This document shows positions 8,303 to 15,799 of a DNA stretch of 64,000 nt, piece after piece. Made by a program: the position numbers and the translations under genes. Numbering within the stretch: the stretch's first letter is position 1; each line of letters begins with the position of its first letter. Under the pieces are notes generated by a model, which searched no databases, was not told where the DNA came from, and saw only the letters and a list, made by a program, of their open reading frames with translations. The stretch is from Bradyrhizobium diversitatis (lineage in GTDB: Bacteria > Pseudomonadota > Alphaproteobacteria > Rhizobiales > Xanthobacteraceae). The stretch covers positions 1 through 64,000 of the forward strand of contig NZ_JACEGD010000028.1 in the NCBI RefSeq assembly GCF_016031635.1, in the 5' to 3' direction.

Positions 8303-9011
8303 GGGCCTGCCCCAGATAGATCGCCGCCACGCGTTCGTCGGCAACGATCTCGTCGATCGAGCCTTGCGCGAAGACCTGCCCGAGATGCAGCACGGTGACG
8401 CGGTGCGCGACCTGCCGGACGAACGCCATGTCGTGCTCGATCGCCAGCACCGTCATGCCGTCGGCATTGAGCCGCTGCACCATCTTGCCGGTCATATGGG
8501 TTTCCTCGGGCGACATGCCGGCGGTGGGCTCGTCCAGCAGAAGAAGGCGCGGCTTCAGGCTGACCGCCATGCCGATCTCGAGCCATTGCTTCTGGCCATG
8601 GCTGAGATTGCCGGCGATCTGCGCCTGCTCCGATTGCAGCCCGAGGAAGGTCAGCAGCCGGCCGATCTCCGCTTCGAGCTCAGCGCCGCGATGCCGGCTC
8701 TGCAGGGCGATCTCGAGGTTCTGGCGGACCGACAGGCCCTTGAAGACGCCGGGCACCTGGAACTTGACCGAGAGACCGCGGTGAATCCGCGCAAAGGATT
8801 TCAGCGCCGTGATGTTCTCGCCGGCGAAGAGAATGTCGCCGCTGCCGGGATGATGCTCGCCGAGGATCAGGCGGAACAGCGTGCTCTTGCCGGCGCCGTT
8901 CGGGCCGATCAGGCAATGGATCTCGCCGGCCTGCAGCGTGAGATCCACGGAATTGGTGACGTGCAGGCCGCCGAAATGCTTGTTCAGCTGACGCAGTTCG
9001 AGCAGCGACAT
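8295..9011 (-). CDS. Branched-chain/urea-amide type ABC transporter ATPase (UrtD/LivG-like)
   Basis: This is a 238-residue ATPase with Walker A GPNGAGKST, signature LSHGQKQWLEI, Walker B LLLLDEPTAG and the switch His in AIEHD. LSHGQ and GMSPEET are characteristic of the UrtD-like group. The start codon shares one base with the TGA of the preceding permease gene (TGATG), which implies translational coupling to the damaged permease gene. The frameshift upstream may therefore reduce its translation. Confidence 0.88.
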   Translation of the reverse strand: MSLLELRQLNKHFGGLHVTNSVDLTLQAGEIHCLIGPNGAGKSTLFRLILGEHHPGSGDILFAGENITALKSFARIHRGLSVKFQVPGVFKGLSVRQNLEIALQSRHRGAELEAEIGRLLTFLGLQSEQAQIAGNLSHGQKQWLEIGMAVSLKPRLLLLDEPTAGMSPEETHMTGKMVQRLNADGMTVLAIEHDMAFVRQVAHRVTVLHLGQVFAQGSIDEIVADERVAAIYLGQAHA

Positions 9012-9915
9012 CAGCCGGCCCTCTGCGTGAAGCGGGCGGCGATGCGGCCGAGCCAGTTCATCACCCCGAGCACGAGACCGTTCGGGGCGATCAGGACCGT
9101 GAGCACCAGCAGCACACCCATGAAGACCAGCGCGTACTGGCTGCCATAGATCGTGAGCGCCTGGAACGCTGCGAGCACCACCAGCGTGCCGATCACGGTC
9201 GACGTCAGGTCGCTGCGGCCGCCGACCGCGACCCAGATCAGCGGCAGCGCCGCGGCCGTATGACGTTGCCGAAAGACGAGTTCATCAGGATGCGCAAGGC
9301 GAGATAGACGAAAACGAGAAGGCCGAGCACGAGGTAGTAGAGCCCGACATCGGCGAACAGCACGATCGGCTCGCCTGGCCAGGGGATGGTCAGCGGCGGC
9401 ATCGCGCTCATGCCGTTGAAGCCGTTGAGCCGCGCGCTGCCGATGTGCCATTCCGGCCCCGCGGTCTGTGCCATGAAGCGCTCCAGCATCAGGGTCACCG
9501 CGAGCGTGACGATGCCGAGGAACACGCCGGCGATGCGGCCGAAGAACATGAAATAGCCGAGCAACACCGCGAACAGCGCGGCGATCGCCACCGCCATCAC
9601 CAGCGCCAGCAGCGTGAAGCCGTAGGCGGAGCCGAAATTGATGGTAAGGACGCCATAGCCATAACCCGCGATCCCGAAGAAGGCGGTCTGGCCGAAGGAG
9701 AGCGAGCCGCCATAGCCCCAGATCAGGCACAGGCTGAGCGCGATGAAGACCCAGACGAAGAAGTAGACGGTGTTGCCAACCGTGTAGCCGTCGCTGAACA
9801 GCGGATAGGCGAGTGCGGCAGCGAGCACGAGTGCGAACAGGCCCCAGAAGGCCGGACCGCGACCGACGGTCTGCGGGCCTTCGAGACGGCGGAACATTGC
9901 GAGAAGACCGGTCAC
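9011..9915 (-). pseudogene. Broken ABC transporter permease (UrtC/LivM-like), internal deletion with frameshift
   Basis: The gene starts at GTG 9915 with GGAG upstream and reads as a good LivM-type permease for about 215 residues to NSSFGNVI. It then runs out of frame and stops at 9238. The true C-terminal part (TAAALPLIWVAVGGRSDLTS... to FTQRAG) resumes in another frame from about 9260 to 9011. Comparison with the family indicates that the segment between these two points, including the AIRE(D/N)E cytoplasmic loop that contacts the ATPase and the next helices (about 50 residues), is missing. The cause is a deletion not divisible by three, or an assembly error. All neighbours are intact. Confidence 0.8.
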
Positions 9916-9930
9916 GACGCCATCACTCCG

Positions 9931-10803
9931 TCAGGTGCGCTCGCGCAGCACGAAGCCGGAAATGCCTTTCGGCAACACTCGGACGACGATGATGACGGCG
10001 ACCAGCAGACCGATCTGGCCGAACAGCTGTCCCTGCCATGACGTCATCACCGACTTCACCACCGCAAGCACGCCGCCGGCCGGTGCGGTGCCGAGGAAGA
10101 CGTCGGCGCCGCCGATCACCACGGTGACGAAGGCCTCCATGATGAAGGTGGCGCCCATGGTCGGCACCAGCGTCATGGTCGGCGCATAGAGGCCACCGGC
10201 AAGACCGGCGAGCCCTGCCCCGCAGGCGAAAGTGAGGCTGTAGACCAGGCGCGTGTCGACGCCGAGCGCGGCCGCCATGTGCGGCACCTGGATGGTGGCG
10301 CGTGCCAGCACGCCGAACCGCGTCCAGTTGAACAGCGCATAGAGGGCGGCGAGCACGCCGAGTGCGGCACAGAACAGCACGATGCGATAGATCGAATAGG
10401 AGTAGTCGCCGACCTGGAAGCTGCCGAACGGCGTACCGACGCCCGCCATGGTCGAGCCGACCATGATCAGCGTGCCCTGCGTGGCGATCAGGCTCAACCC
10501 CCAGGTGGCGACGATGGTGTCGAGCGGCCGGTCGTAGAGATGACGGATGACCGCGAGCTCCACCACGACCCCGACCAGAGCCGAGACGAGCGTGCCGGCC
10601 AATATTCCCAGCGGCAGTGGCAGGCCCGCATGCACGGTCGCGGCGGTGACGTAGGCGCCGCACATGATGAACTCGCCATGGGCAAGATTGATCACGCCCA
10701 TCATGCCGAAGATCACCGCGAGCCCGCAGGCCGAGAGCACCAGGAATGCGAAGGCGTCGCCGAATTGATAGAGCGCCGAGAATACGTGGGTCGCGATGTC
10801 CAT
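9931..10803 (-). CDS. Branched-chain/urea-amide type ABC transporter permease (UrtB/LivH-like)
   Basis: The 290-residue inner-membrane protein has about eight hydrophobic segments. It carries the LivH-family signature GMMGVINLAHGEFIM near the N-terminus and GLAGGLYAPTMTLVPTMG with VIGGADVFLGT in the second half. It forms the channel with the LivM-like partner encoded next, which is broken here. The start at 10803 has only a weak ribosome-binding site. A GC-rich hairpin lies between it and the solute-receptor gene upstream. Confidence 0.88.
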   Translation of the reverse strand: MDIATHVFSALYQFGDAFAFLVLSACGLAVIFGMMGVINLAHGEFIMCGAYVTAATVHAGLPLPLGILAGTLVSALVGVVVELAVIRHLYDRPLDTIVATWGLSLIATQGTLIMVGSTMAGVGTPFGSFQVGDYSYSIYRIVLFCAALGVLAALYALFNWTRFGVLARATIQVPHMAAALGVDTRLVYSLTFACGAGLAGLAGGLYAPTMTLVPTMGATFIMEAFVTVVIGGADVFLGTAPAGGVLAVVKSVMTSWQGQLFGQIGLLVAVIIVVRVLPKGISGFVLRERT

Positions 10804-10856
10804 GAATCAACCAGGATGTGGGAGGATGCGGCGTCGCCGCGCAGATGTCCGTGACC

Positions 10857-10883
10857 GCCCCGGCGCGCCGCAAGCGCCGGGGC
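10857..10883 (-). terminator. GC-rich hairpin between receptor and permease genes (possible attenuator)
   Basis: A perfect 10-base stem (gccccggcgc / gcgccggggc) with a 7-base loop lies 14 bases after the stop of the solute-receptor gene. There is no U-run after it on the minus strand, so it is not a classical intrinsic terminator. Such hairpins often protect the 3' end of a highly expressed binding-protein message and lower expression of the permease genes behind it; that role is an inference here. Confidence 0.45.
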
Positions 10884-10896
10884 GATCAGCCGCCGG

Positions 10897-12150
10897 TCAG
10901 GGCTTCGGCGGCGGATTCGATGGCGTGTACTGGGCCATCGGATCCTTCTTGGTGAGATCGCAGCCGGCCTCACCCAGCCAGTACGGCTTGATGTCCTCCC
11001 AGACCTTCGGGAAGGAGATCGAGTGATCGGCGCCGACCTTGGCGAGATAGATCGTGTGCGACATGTGCTGGCTCTTCGGGTCGATGCAGACCTTGCCTTC
11101 CGGCGCATCCATGCAGACGTCGCCCAGCGCGATCACCTTGCGGATCTCCTCGCGCTTGGTCGACTTCGCGCGCTCCACCATCTGCTTGTAGAGATAGACG
11201 GCAAGATAGGAGTTCTCCGCCTCCTGGTTCACATAAGGCTCGCTCGGGAATTTGGCCTTGAACTTGGCGTAGAACTCCTTGCTCTTGGGCGAGTCGATCT
11301 CCTCGATGTAGTTGGTGGTGACGAACATGTCCTTCAGGCTAGGCGGCTTGAAGCGCTTGTGCTCGTAGCCCTGGCCGACATTGACCGAGGAGGCCATCGG
11401 CAGGTTGACGTTGGCGGAGGCCGCCTGCTCGTAGTAGGAGGCCTGCGCGGTGCCGACCAGCAGCGTCACCACGAAGTCCGGCTTGGCCTTCTGGATGTTC
11501 TGGATGCTCTGCGAGAATTGCGACACGCCGAGCGGGATGAACTCCTCGCCGGCCATCTTGCCGCCGTTCTCCTTGACGATCTTGCGGACCCACTCCGCCG
11601 AGATCTGGCCGAAATTGTAGTCGGCGGCGAGCGTGTAGACGTTCTTGCCGTACTTCTCCATCATGTACGGAATGAGCGTCGAGAACTGCTGTTCGGGCAC
11701 GGCACCGGTGACGATCATGTGGCCGTCGCAAACACCGCCTTCGTACTGGTTGTTGTAGAAAGCAAAGCCGTTGAACTGGTCGACGATCGGGCGGTACGCC
11801 TCGCGCGAGGCCGAAGAGAAGCCCGCAAACACGACATCGACCTTGTCACGCTGGAGCACGCGCCGCATGAACTCCTGGTAGCGGGTGTTGTCGGACTGCG
11901 TGTCGTAAGCGACGAGCTCCAGCGGCCTGCCCATGATGCCGCCGGCCTTGTTGATCTCCTCGGCGGCGAGCTGGATGGCGTGAACCTTGCCGATCGTGGC
12001 CGCTGCGAAGTCGCCGGACTGATCCTCGAGCACGCCGAGCTTGATCGGGTTTTCTGCCGCGAGCGCCAGGTGTGATCCAAGGGGTGATCCGAGGACAAGC
12101 GTCCCCGTGAGGGCCGCGGCGCGCAGCCCCCGCAATACAGACTTGCTCAT
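10897..12150 (-). CDS. Periplasmic solute-binding protein for short amides/urea (UrtA/FmdD-like)
   Basis: The 417-residue Peripla_BP_6 family receptor has a signal peptide ending near LALAAE. The mature start ENPIKLGVLEDQSGDFAA and features such as YDTQSDNTRYQEFMRRV, FYNNQYEGGVCDG and LAADYNFGQ resemble receptors of urea and short-chain amides more than those of branched amino acids. A good ribosome-binding site (AGGAG) precedes the ATG. The protein would feed the permease/ATPase set encoded downstream. The fold is shared with the cytoplasmic AmiC-like sensor two genes upstream, which lacks an obvious signal peptide. Confidence 0.88.
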   Translation of the reverse strand: MSKSVLRGLRAAALTGTLVLGSPLGSHLALAAENPIKLGVLEDQSGDFAAATIGKVHAIQLAAEEINKAGGIMGRPLELVAYDTQSDNTRYQEFMRRVLQRDKVDVVFAGFSSASREAYRPIVDQFNGFAFYNNQYEGGVCDGHMIVTGAVPEQQFSTLIPYMMEKYGKNVYTLAADYNFGQISAEWVRKIVKENGGKMAGEEFIPLGVSQFSQSIQNIQKAKPDFVVTLLVGTAQASYYEQAASANVNLPMASSVNVGQGYEHKRFKPPSLKDMFVTTNYIEEIDSPKSKEFYAKFKAKFPSEPYVNQEAENSYLAVYLYKQMVERAKSTKREEIRKVIALGDVCMDAPEGKVCIDPKSQHMSHTIYLAKVGADHSISFPKVWEDIKPYWLGEAGCDLTKKDPMAQYTPSNPPPKP

Positions 12151-12160
12151 TTTGCTTCTC

Positions 12161-12826
12161 CTAGATGGCCTGCTTGTTGCCGCCTTGCAGCGTAATGCCG
12201 GTCGTGCGGCTGGACGTGTCGGGCGGCTTCGCCCGCCTGCTCAGAAACTCCTCGCAATAGAGTTCCATGTTCTGCCGCGCGCGCATGCTCTCGCGGCGGA
12301 GCTGGGAATAGGCACCCTCCTCGTCGAGGCCCTCCTGCCGCATCAGCAGGATGACTGCCCGGATCACCGCGCGGCGGCCGCGGCGGCGCTCCTCAAGACC
12401 CTGCAAGCGCTCATACATCTCGGCGCGCAGCAGGAACTGGTTGATGCCCATGAACAGGGACGTGTAGACCGCGCCGCCATGCACCGGCTTGCGCAGGAAT
12501 GAAGTCGCGCCCAGATTGACCAGCGCCTTGAGCCGGCTCGGCGCTTCGACGCCAACGAGGCCGATCACCGGCGCCGGCGGCAATCGCGAGGCAGGATTGA
12601 CCTCGATGGCGACGGCGCCTTCGAGATCGCCGTCGATGAACAGGATGTCACGGTCGGCCTGCAGACTCGCGACATCGATCTGGGCGCGACCGTCGATGAT
12701 CTCCGGGTACTCCGTGGAAACGCCGAGCTTGGCCAGTGTCGTTTCGAGCGCGCTCTCCCACCCTCCTCGCCTGGTGACGACGATGGCACGGCCGCCCTTG
12801 AAGTTCTGCAGCAGTCGGGAGCTCAT
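12161..12826 (-). CDS. amiR: AmiR-like ANTAR-domain antitermination regulator
   Basis: The 221-residue protein has an N-terminal pseudo-receiver domain (about 12-125) without a classical phospho-acceptor layout. A helical linker and a C-terminal ANTAR domain (about 150-200) follow, the latter with RRAVIRAVILLMRQEGLDEEGAY and the conserved aromatic/alanine spacing. ANTAR proteins bind tandem stem-loops in nascent leader RNA and stop a terminator from forming. The start overlaps the stop of the AmiC-like gene by 4 bases (ATGA), as in the Pseudomonas amide operon, where AmiC holds AmiR inactive until an amide binds. The leader terminator at 14000-14035 is the likely target. Confidence 0.85.
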   Translation of the reverse strand: MSSRLLQNFKGGRAIVVTRRGGWESALETTLAKLGVSTEYPEIIDGRAQIDVASLQADRDILFIDGDLEGAVAIEVNPASRLPPAPVIGLVGVEAPSRLKALVNLGATSFLRKPVHGGAVYTSLFMGINQFLLRAEMYERLQGLEERRRGRRAVIRAVILLMRQEGLDEEGAYSQLRRESMRARQNMELYCEEFLSRRAKPPDTSSRTTGITLQGGNKQAI

Positions 12827-13983
12827 GATTGCACCACCTTCAAATGTGGAGAGCGCATTGCGCTGGCAAAGCGCGGCGACGACTGAACGAGATAGGGATC
12901 CGGCGCGATCGGCTCGCGCGATTCCAGCAGCACTTCGAACTGTCCGTTGGCTGTCGACCGGCCGATCCGAGGCGTGAGCCAGGCATGGAAGGTCTGGCGA
13001 TCGATGCGGACCTCGCCTTGCGGCGCATGTAGCCGCTGGTCCGCCACGGCGGCGCGGACCGTCCGGGCGTCGTCGGTGCCGGCCTGCGACAAGGCCGCTC
13101 CGAGCAGCTTGACGGCGATGTAGGACGCTTCGGCATCCGCCGACGAGGCCGGTCCGTCCGGAAAGGACGTCGTATAGGCGCGAATGAAGGCGCCGTTTTC
13201 CGCCGAGTTCAGCGAAGAAAAATAGACACTCGAGGATAGATGCCCATCGATCGCATCCGGGCCGATCTCCGGCAATTCCGGCTCCGACAGCGTGCAGCTC
13301 GCGACCGGGATTTCCGCGGCCTGATCGATGCCGCGCGCACGGCAGGCGGCCCGGAACGCCCGGAAGAACGCGTAGGCGCTGGTGCCGATCAGATTGTTGA
13401 AGACGAAGTCGGGGCGTTGGTCGATGATTGCGGCGATCACCTGATCGACCTCGGTGTCGCCGACGGAGAGATAGCGTTCGGCGAGCACGGTGCCACCGCG
13501 CGCAGTCAGTGCCTCTCGAAAGATGCGGTTGTTTTCCCAGGCCCAGATGTAATTCGAGCCGACGCAGAAGGCACGCGAACCCAGGCGGGATGCCAGGTAG
13601 TCGACGAGTGGCAGCACGTGCTGGTTCGGCGCGGCGCCGGTGTAGATGACGTTATCGGAGCTCTCGAATCCCTCGTAGTGAGAGGGATACCACAGCAGTC
13701 CGTCGAGCTTCTCGAAGCACGGGATCACCTCCTTGCGGCTCGACGAGGTGTAGCAGCCGACCACATGCCGGACCCCCGAACCGAGCAGCTCGAGGCTGAG
13801 CGAGCGATAGCTCGCGAGGTCGCCGGACGGATTCACGACCACCGGCTCGAGCGCAATATCGCCACCGCTCGCGTTGATCTCGCGAAAGGCGAGCAGCGCC
13901 CCATTCAGCATCGATCGCGCCACGACGCTATAGGACCCCGTCGTCGAGAGCATTACGCCGATCCGGTATGTCGTCCGCGCCAT
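12823..13983 (-). CDS. amiC: AmiC-like amide-sensing negative regulator
   Basis: The 386-residue type I periplasmic-binding-fold protein begins MARTTYRIGVMLSTTGSYSV with no signal peptide, so it is cytoplasmic. Its pattern (CYTSSSRKEVIPCFEKLDGLLWYPSHYEGFESSDNVIYTGAAPNQ) is that of AmiC, the ligand-controlled silencer of AmiR. It is the first gene of the minus-strand amide operon and overlaps amiR by 4 bases. The start at 13983 is preferred over an in-frame ATG at 14013, because the latter lies inside the leader terminator region. Confidence 0.87.
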   Translation of the reverse strand: MARTTYRIGVMLSTTGSYSVVARSMLNGALLAFREINASGGDIALEPVVVNPSGDLASYRSLSLELLGSGVRHVVGCYTSSSRKEVIPCFEKLDGLLWYPSHYEGFESSDNVIYTGAAPNQHVLPLVDYLASRLGSRAFCVGSNYIWAWENNRIFREALTARGGTVLAERYLSVGDTEVDQVIAAIIDQRPDFVFNNLIGTSAYAFFRAFRAACRARGIDQAAEIPVASCTLSEPELPEIGPDAIDGHLSSSVYFSSLNSAENGAFIRAYTTSFPDGPASSADAEASYIAVKLLGAALSQAGTDDARTVRAAVADQRLHAPQGEVRIDRQTFHAWLTPRIGRSTANGQFEVLLESREPIAPDPYLVQSSPRFASAMRSPHLKVVQS

Positions 13984-13999
13984 CACTCGTCCCGAAATG

Positions 14000-14035
14000 A
14001 AAAAGGCGCCCATCGGCCGTTAAGCCGAGGGCGCC
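14000..14035 (-). terminator. Intrinsic terminator in the amiC leader (probable AmiR-controlled attenuator)
   Basis: On the minus strand the arms ggcgccc and gggcgcc pair, continued by tcggc and gccga with one bulged base. They enclose a 6-base loop (ttaacg) and are followed by five U. It lies just 16 bases before the amiC start codon, so in its folded state it would stop transcription before the operon. The left arm is also part of a 14-base palindrome (cgagggcgccctcg) that could form a competing fold. The position matches ANTAR-controlled antitermination. Confidence 0.75.
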
Positions 14036-14638
14036 CTCGCCGCCAACCGAGCACGCGAAATCCGCGCGATGTTGGAAATGGTTGAAACTCGCTGCGTTGA
14101 CGGGCTGAACTGCCCAACGCTTGTCCAGCACGGTCGTTGAGATCAGTTACGAAGTCAAGCGCGTTATTGCAGCGAAAGCTGCTACGATTCGTATCGTGGT
14201 GCAGCAAAACTGTGCATCCGATCCGAGCCCACGCGTCGATGCGCCGTCGACATGACGGTACGCCCGAAGTCCTGCTTTCAGGCCTGACGTGCGCTATCCA
14301 AGGTTGCGCGGTCGAACCTGCCAATGGATCCGTGCCAAGCCAAGTCGTCGGCACTTCCCGCTACGAGCGACAGGCATCTCTGCGGGCGCTCGAATTCGCC
14401 GGTGTGAATTCCGGCCGGCTGAGCATCATCTGGCATCGAGCCGGCCGCGCTCGATCTCATCCTCAGCCCCCGGGTCCATGCACCTCCGGCATTTTAAGAA
14501 TTTGGTAACGATACGAACGTCGCTGAACGCATTAATGCAAATCGCACGCTGCCGGTGTCTGCCCCGTAACGACCTTGCTATAAGCCCGGCCAGGCGCGAT
14601 CGACGCTCGCGAAATCGACCTGGTTTCATTGATTGCTC
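14036..14638. other. Divergent intergenic region (amide operon leader / GNAT gene upstream)
   Basis: About 600 bases without a convincing gene. The left part is the transcribed leader of the amide operon, with further small hairpins on the minus strand (gcagc-tttc-gctgc near 14168-14181; acgat-acga-atcgt near 14183-14196). The right part should hold the plus-strand promoter of the GNAT gene. Open frames here have no ribosome-binding sites or family features. Confidence 0.5.
14095..14119 (-). promoter_or_regulatory. Leader RNA stem-loop with six-base loop, candidate ANTAR-binding hairpin
   Basis: On the minus strand gggc and gccc close a six-base loop AGTTCA. The stem extends by cgtt/aacg across a 3-base bulge. 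ANTAR targets are usually two stem-loops with hexanucleotide loops having A at position 1 and G at position 4; this loop has the A but not the G. It is 60 bases upstream of the leader terminator. The assignment is therefore tentative. Confidence 0.3.
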
Positions 14639-15775
14639 ATGAACAAGCTTAGCAATACGTTCGACATCGTCGTCGAGCAGTCGTTCGACTTTCTGTCTCC
14701 GGAATATGCAGAGCTGTTTGATCGCTCGGCCGCCACTGCGTTCCAGCATCCGGTCTGGCTGCATGGCCTCTACACCAGGCTCGCGCCGGAAACGGGCGCA
14801 ACCCCTCTGATCGTCGTGGTCCGCCACCGCGCGACGGGCGCCCTTGCGATGGTGCTGCCCCTGCTCCGGATCCGGCGCGGTCCGTTACGAACCGTCGAGT
14901 TCGCCGACCTCCGCGTTTCCGACTATTTGGCGCCGGTTTGCAGCCCGGACGTGTTCTCGCAACTGCTCGACGACGCGGCTGCGTGCGCGCAGATTCGGCG
15001 CCTTGTCCGTCCTTTCGATCTGCTCCGAATGGTCAAGCTGCCCGACGGACGGCTTCCGATCGAAGACCTCCTGGCTGCATCCCGCCGCGTAGCGATGGAC
15101 ACCAATGCCTACGCGACGGTTCTCGTCGCGCCGTTCGAGCAATGGCGGGCCAGCACGCTCGATCGCTCCTATCAGAAGGAGCTCGCAAAGAAACGCCGTC
15201 AACTCGAGAAGAAGGGCGCGCTGAGCTTCTCGTGCTGCGCCGACAGCGCGTCCGTGCTCGAGGCGCTGGACATCATGAGGAAGTTCCGGGGTCCGCGCTT
15301 TCGCGCACAGGGCGACGGAGACCTGCTGCAGCGCTCCGAATATTACGACTTCTATTCCGCCGTCGCGCTTGGCGGCCTCGGCTCCTTTGTCCGCCTCTAC
15401 GCCATGAAGATGGACGGCGAGGTGATTGCCGCCGTGCTCGGCCTATGCCATCGGGGCGACTTCCTCGTCATCATGAGCGCCTTCGACATCGCCGGCTACA
15501 AGAGCCAGTCCCTCGGCGCGCTGATGTTCGAGCAGGTGGCGCGGGACTGTATCGAGCGCGGAGATCAGACGCTCGATTTCACCATTGGCGACGAGCCATA
15601 CAAGAAATTGTTCGGCGGGCAGCCCTCGCCGATGTGGGCGGTCACGCAGGCCGGCAGCGCTGCAGGCGCCATCGCCCTCTTCGCGCTGAAGCAGGCTCCC
15701 TGGCTCAAGCTGGCGGCCAAGCGGCTATCGGATTTGAGGCTCCAGCCCGCGCGCACCCCCACTCCCACGCGTTGA
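14639..15775 (+). CDS. GNAT family N-acetyltransferase (BioF2/CelD-like, polysaccharide-linked)
   Basis: The 378-residue protein belongs to the acetyltransferase group often found in cellulose and exopolysaccharide loci. It has an N-terminal half with FQHPVWLHGLYTRLAPETGATPLIVVVR and a C-terminal GNAT fold with SFVRLYAMKMDGEVIAAVLGLCHRGDFLVIMSAFD followed by YKSQSLGALMFEQVARDCIERGDQTLDFTIGDEPYKKLFG. The ATG at 14639 is preferred to a TTG two codons earlier. It probably acylates a sugar or lipid-linked precursor. It is the first gene of the glycan island and faces the flavoprotein gene tail to tail. Confidence 0.82.
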   Translation: MNKLSNTFDIVVEQSFDFLSPEYAELFDRSAATAFQHPVWLHGLYTRLAPETGATPLIVVVRHRATGALAMVLPLLRIRRGPLRTVEFADLRVSDYLAPVCSPDVFSQLLDDAAACAQIRRLVRPFDLLRMVKLPDGRLPIEDLLAASRRVAMDTNAYATVLVAPFEQWRASTLDRSYQKELAKKRRQLEKKGALSFSCCADSASVLEALDIMRKFRGPRFRAQGDGDLLQRSEYYDFYSAVALGGLGSFVRLYAMKMDGEVIAAVLGLCHRGDFLVIMSAFDIAGYKSQSLGALMFEQVARDCIERGDQTLDFTIGDEPYKKLFGGQPSPMWAVTQAGSAAGAIALFALKQAPWLKLAAKRLSDLRLQPARTPTPTR

Positions 15776-15799
15776 CCGACGGCAGACGAAGGGGCAGAA

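Noticed and set aside
6392..8398. 668-residue plus-strand open frame opposite the formamidase and ATPase genes
   Set aside because: It runs across three recognised minus-strand genes and their junctions, and shows shadow-type composition.
14120..14638. Open frames of about 60-130 residues in the divergent region before the GNAT gene
   Set aside because: No ribosome-binding site, no family likeness, Arg/Ser-rich shadow-like composition.
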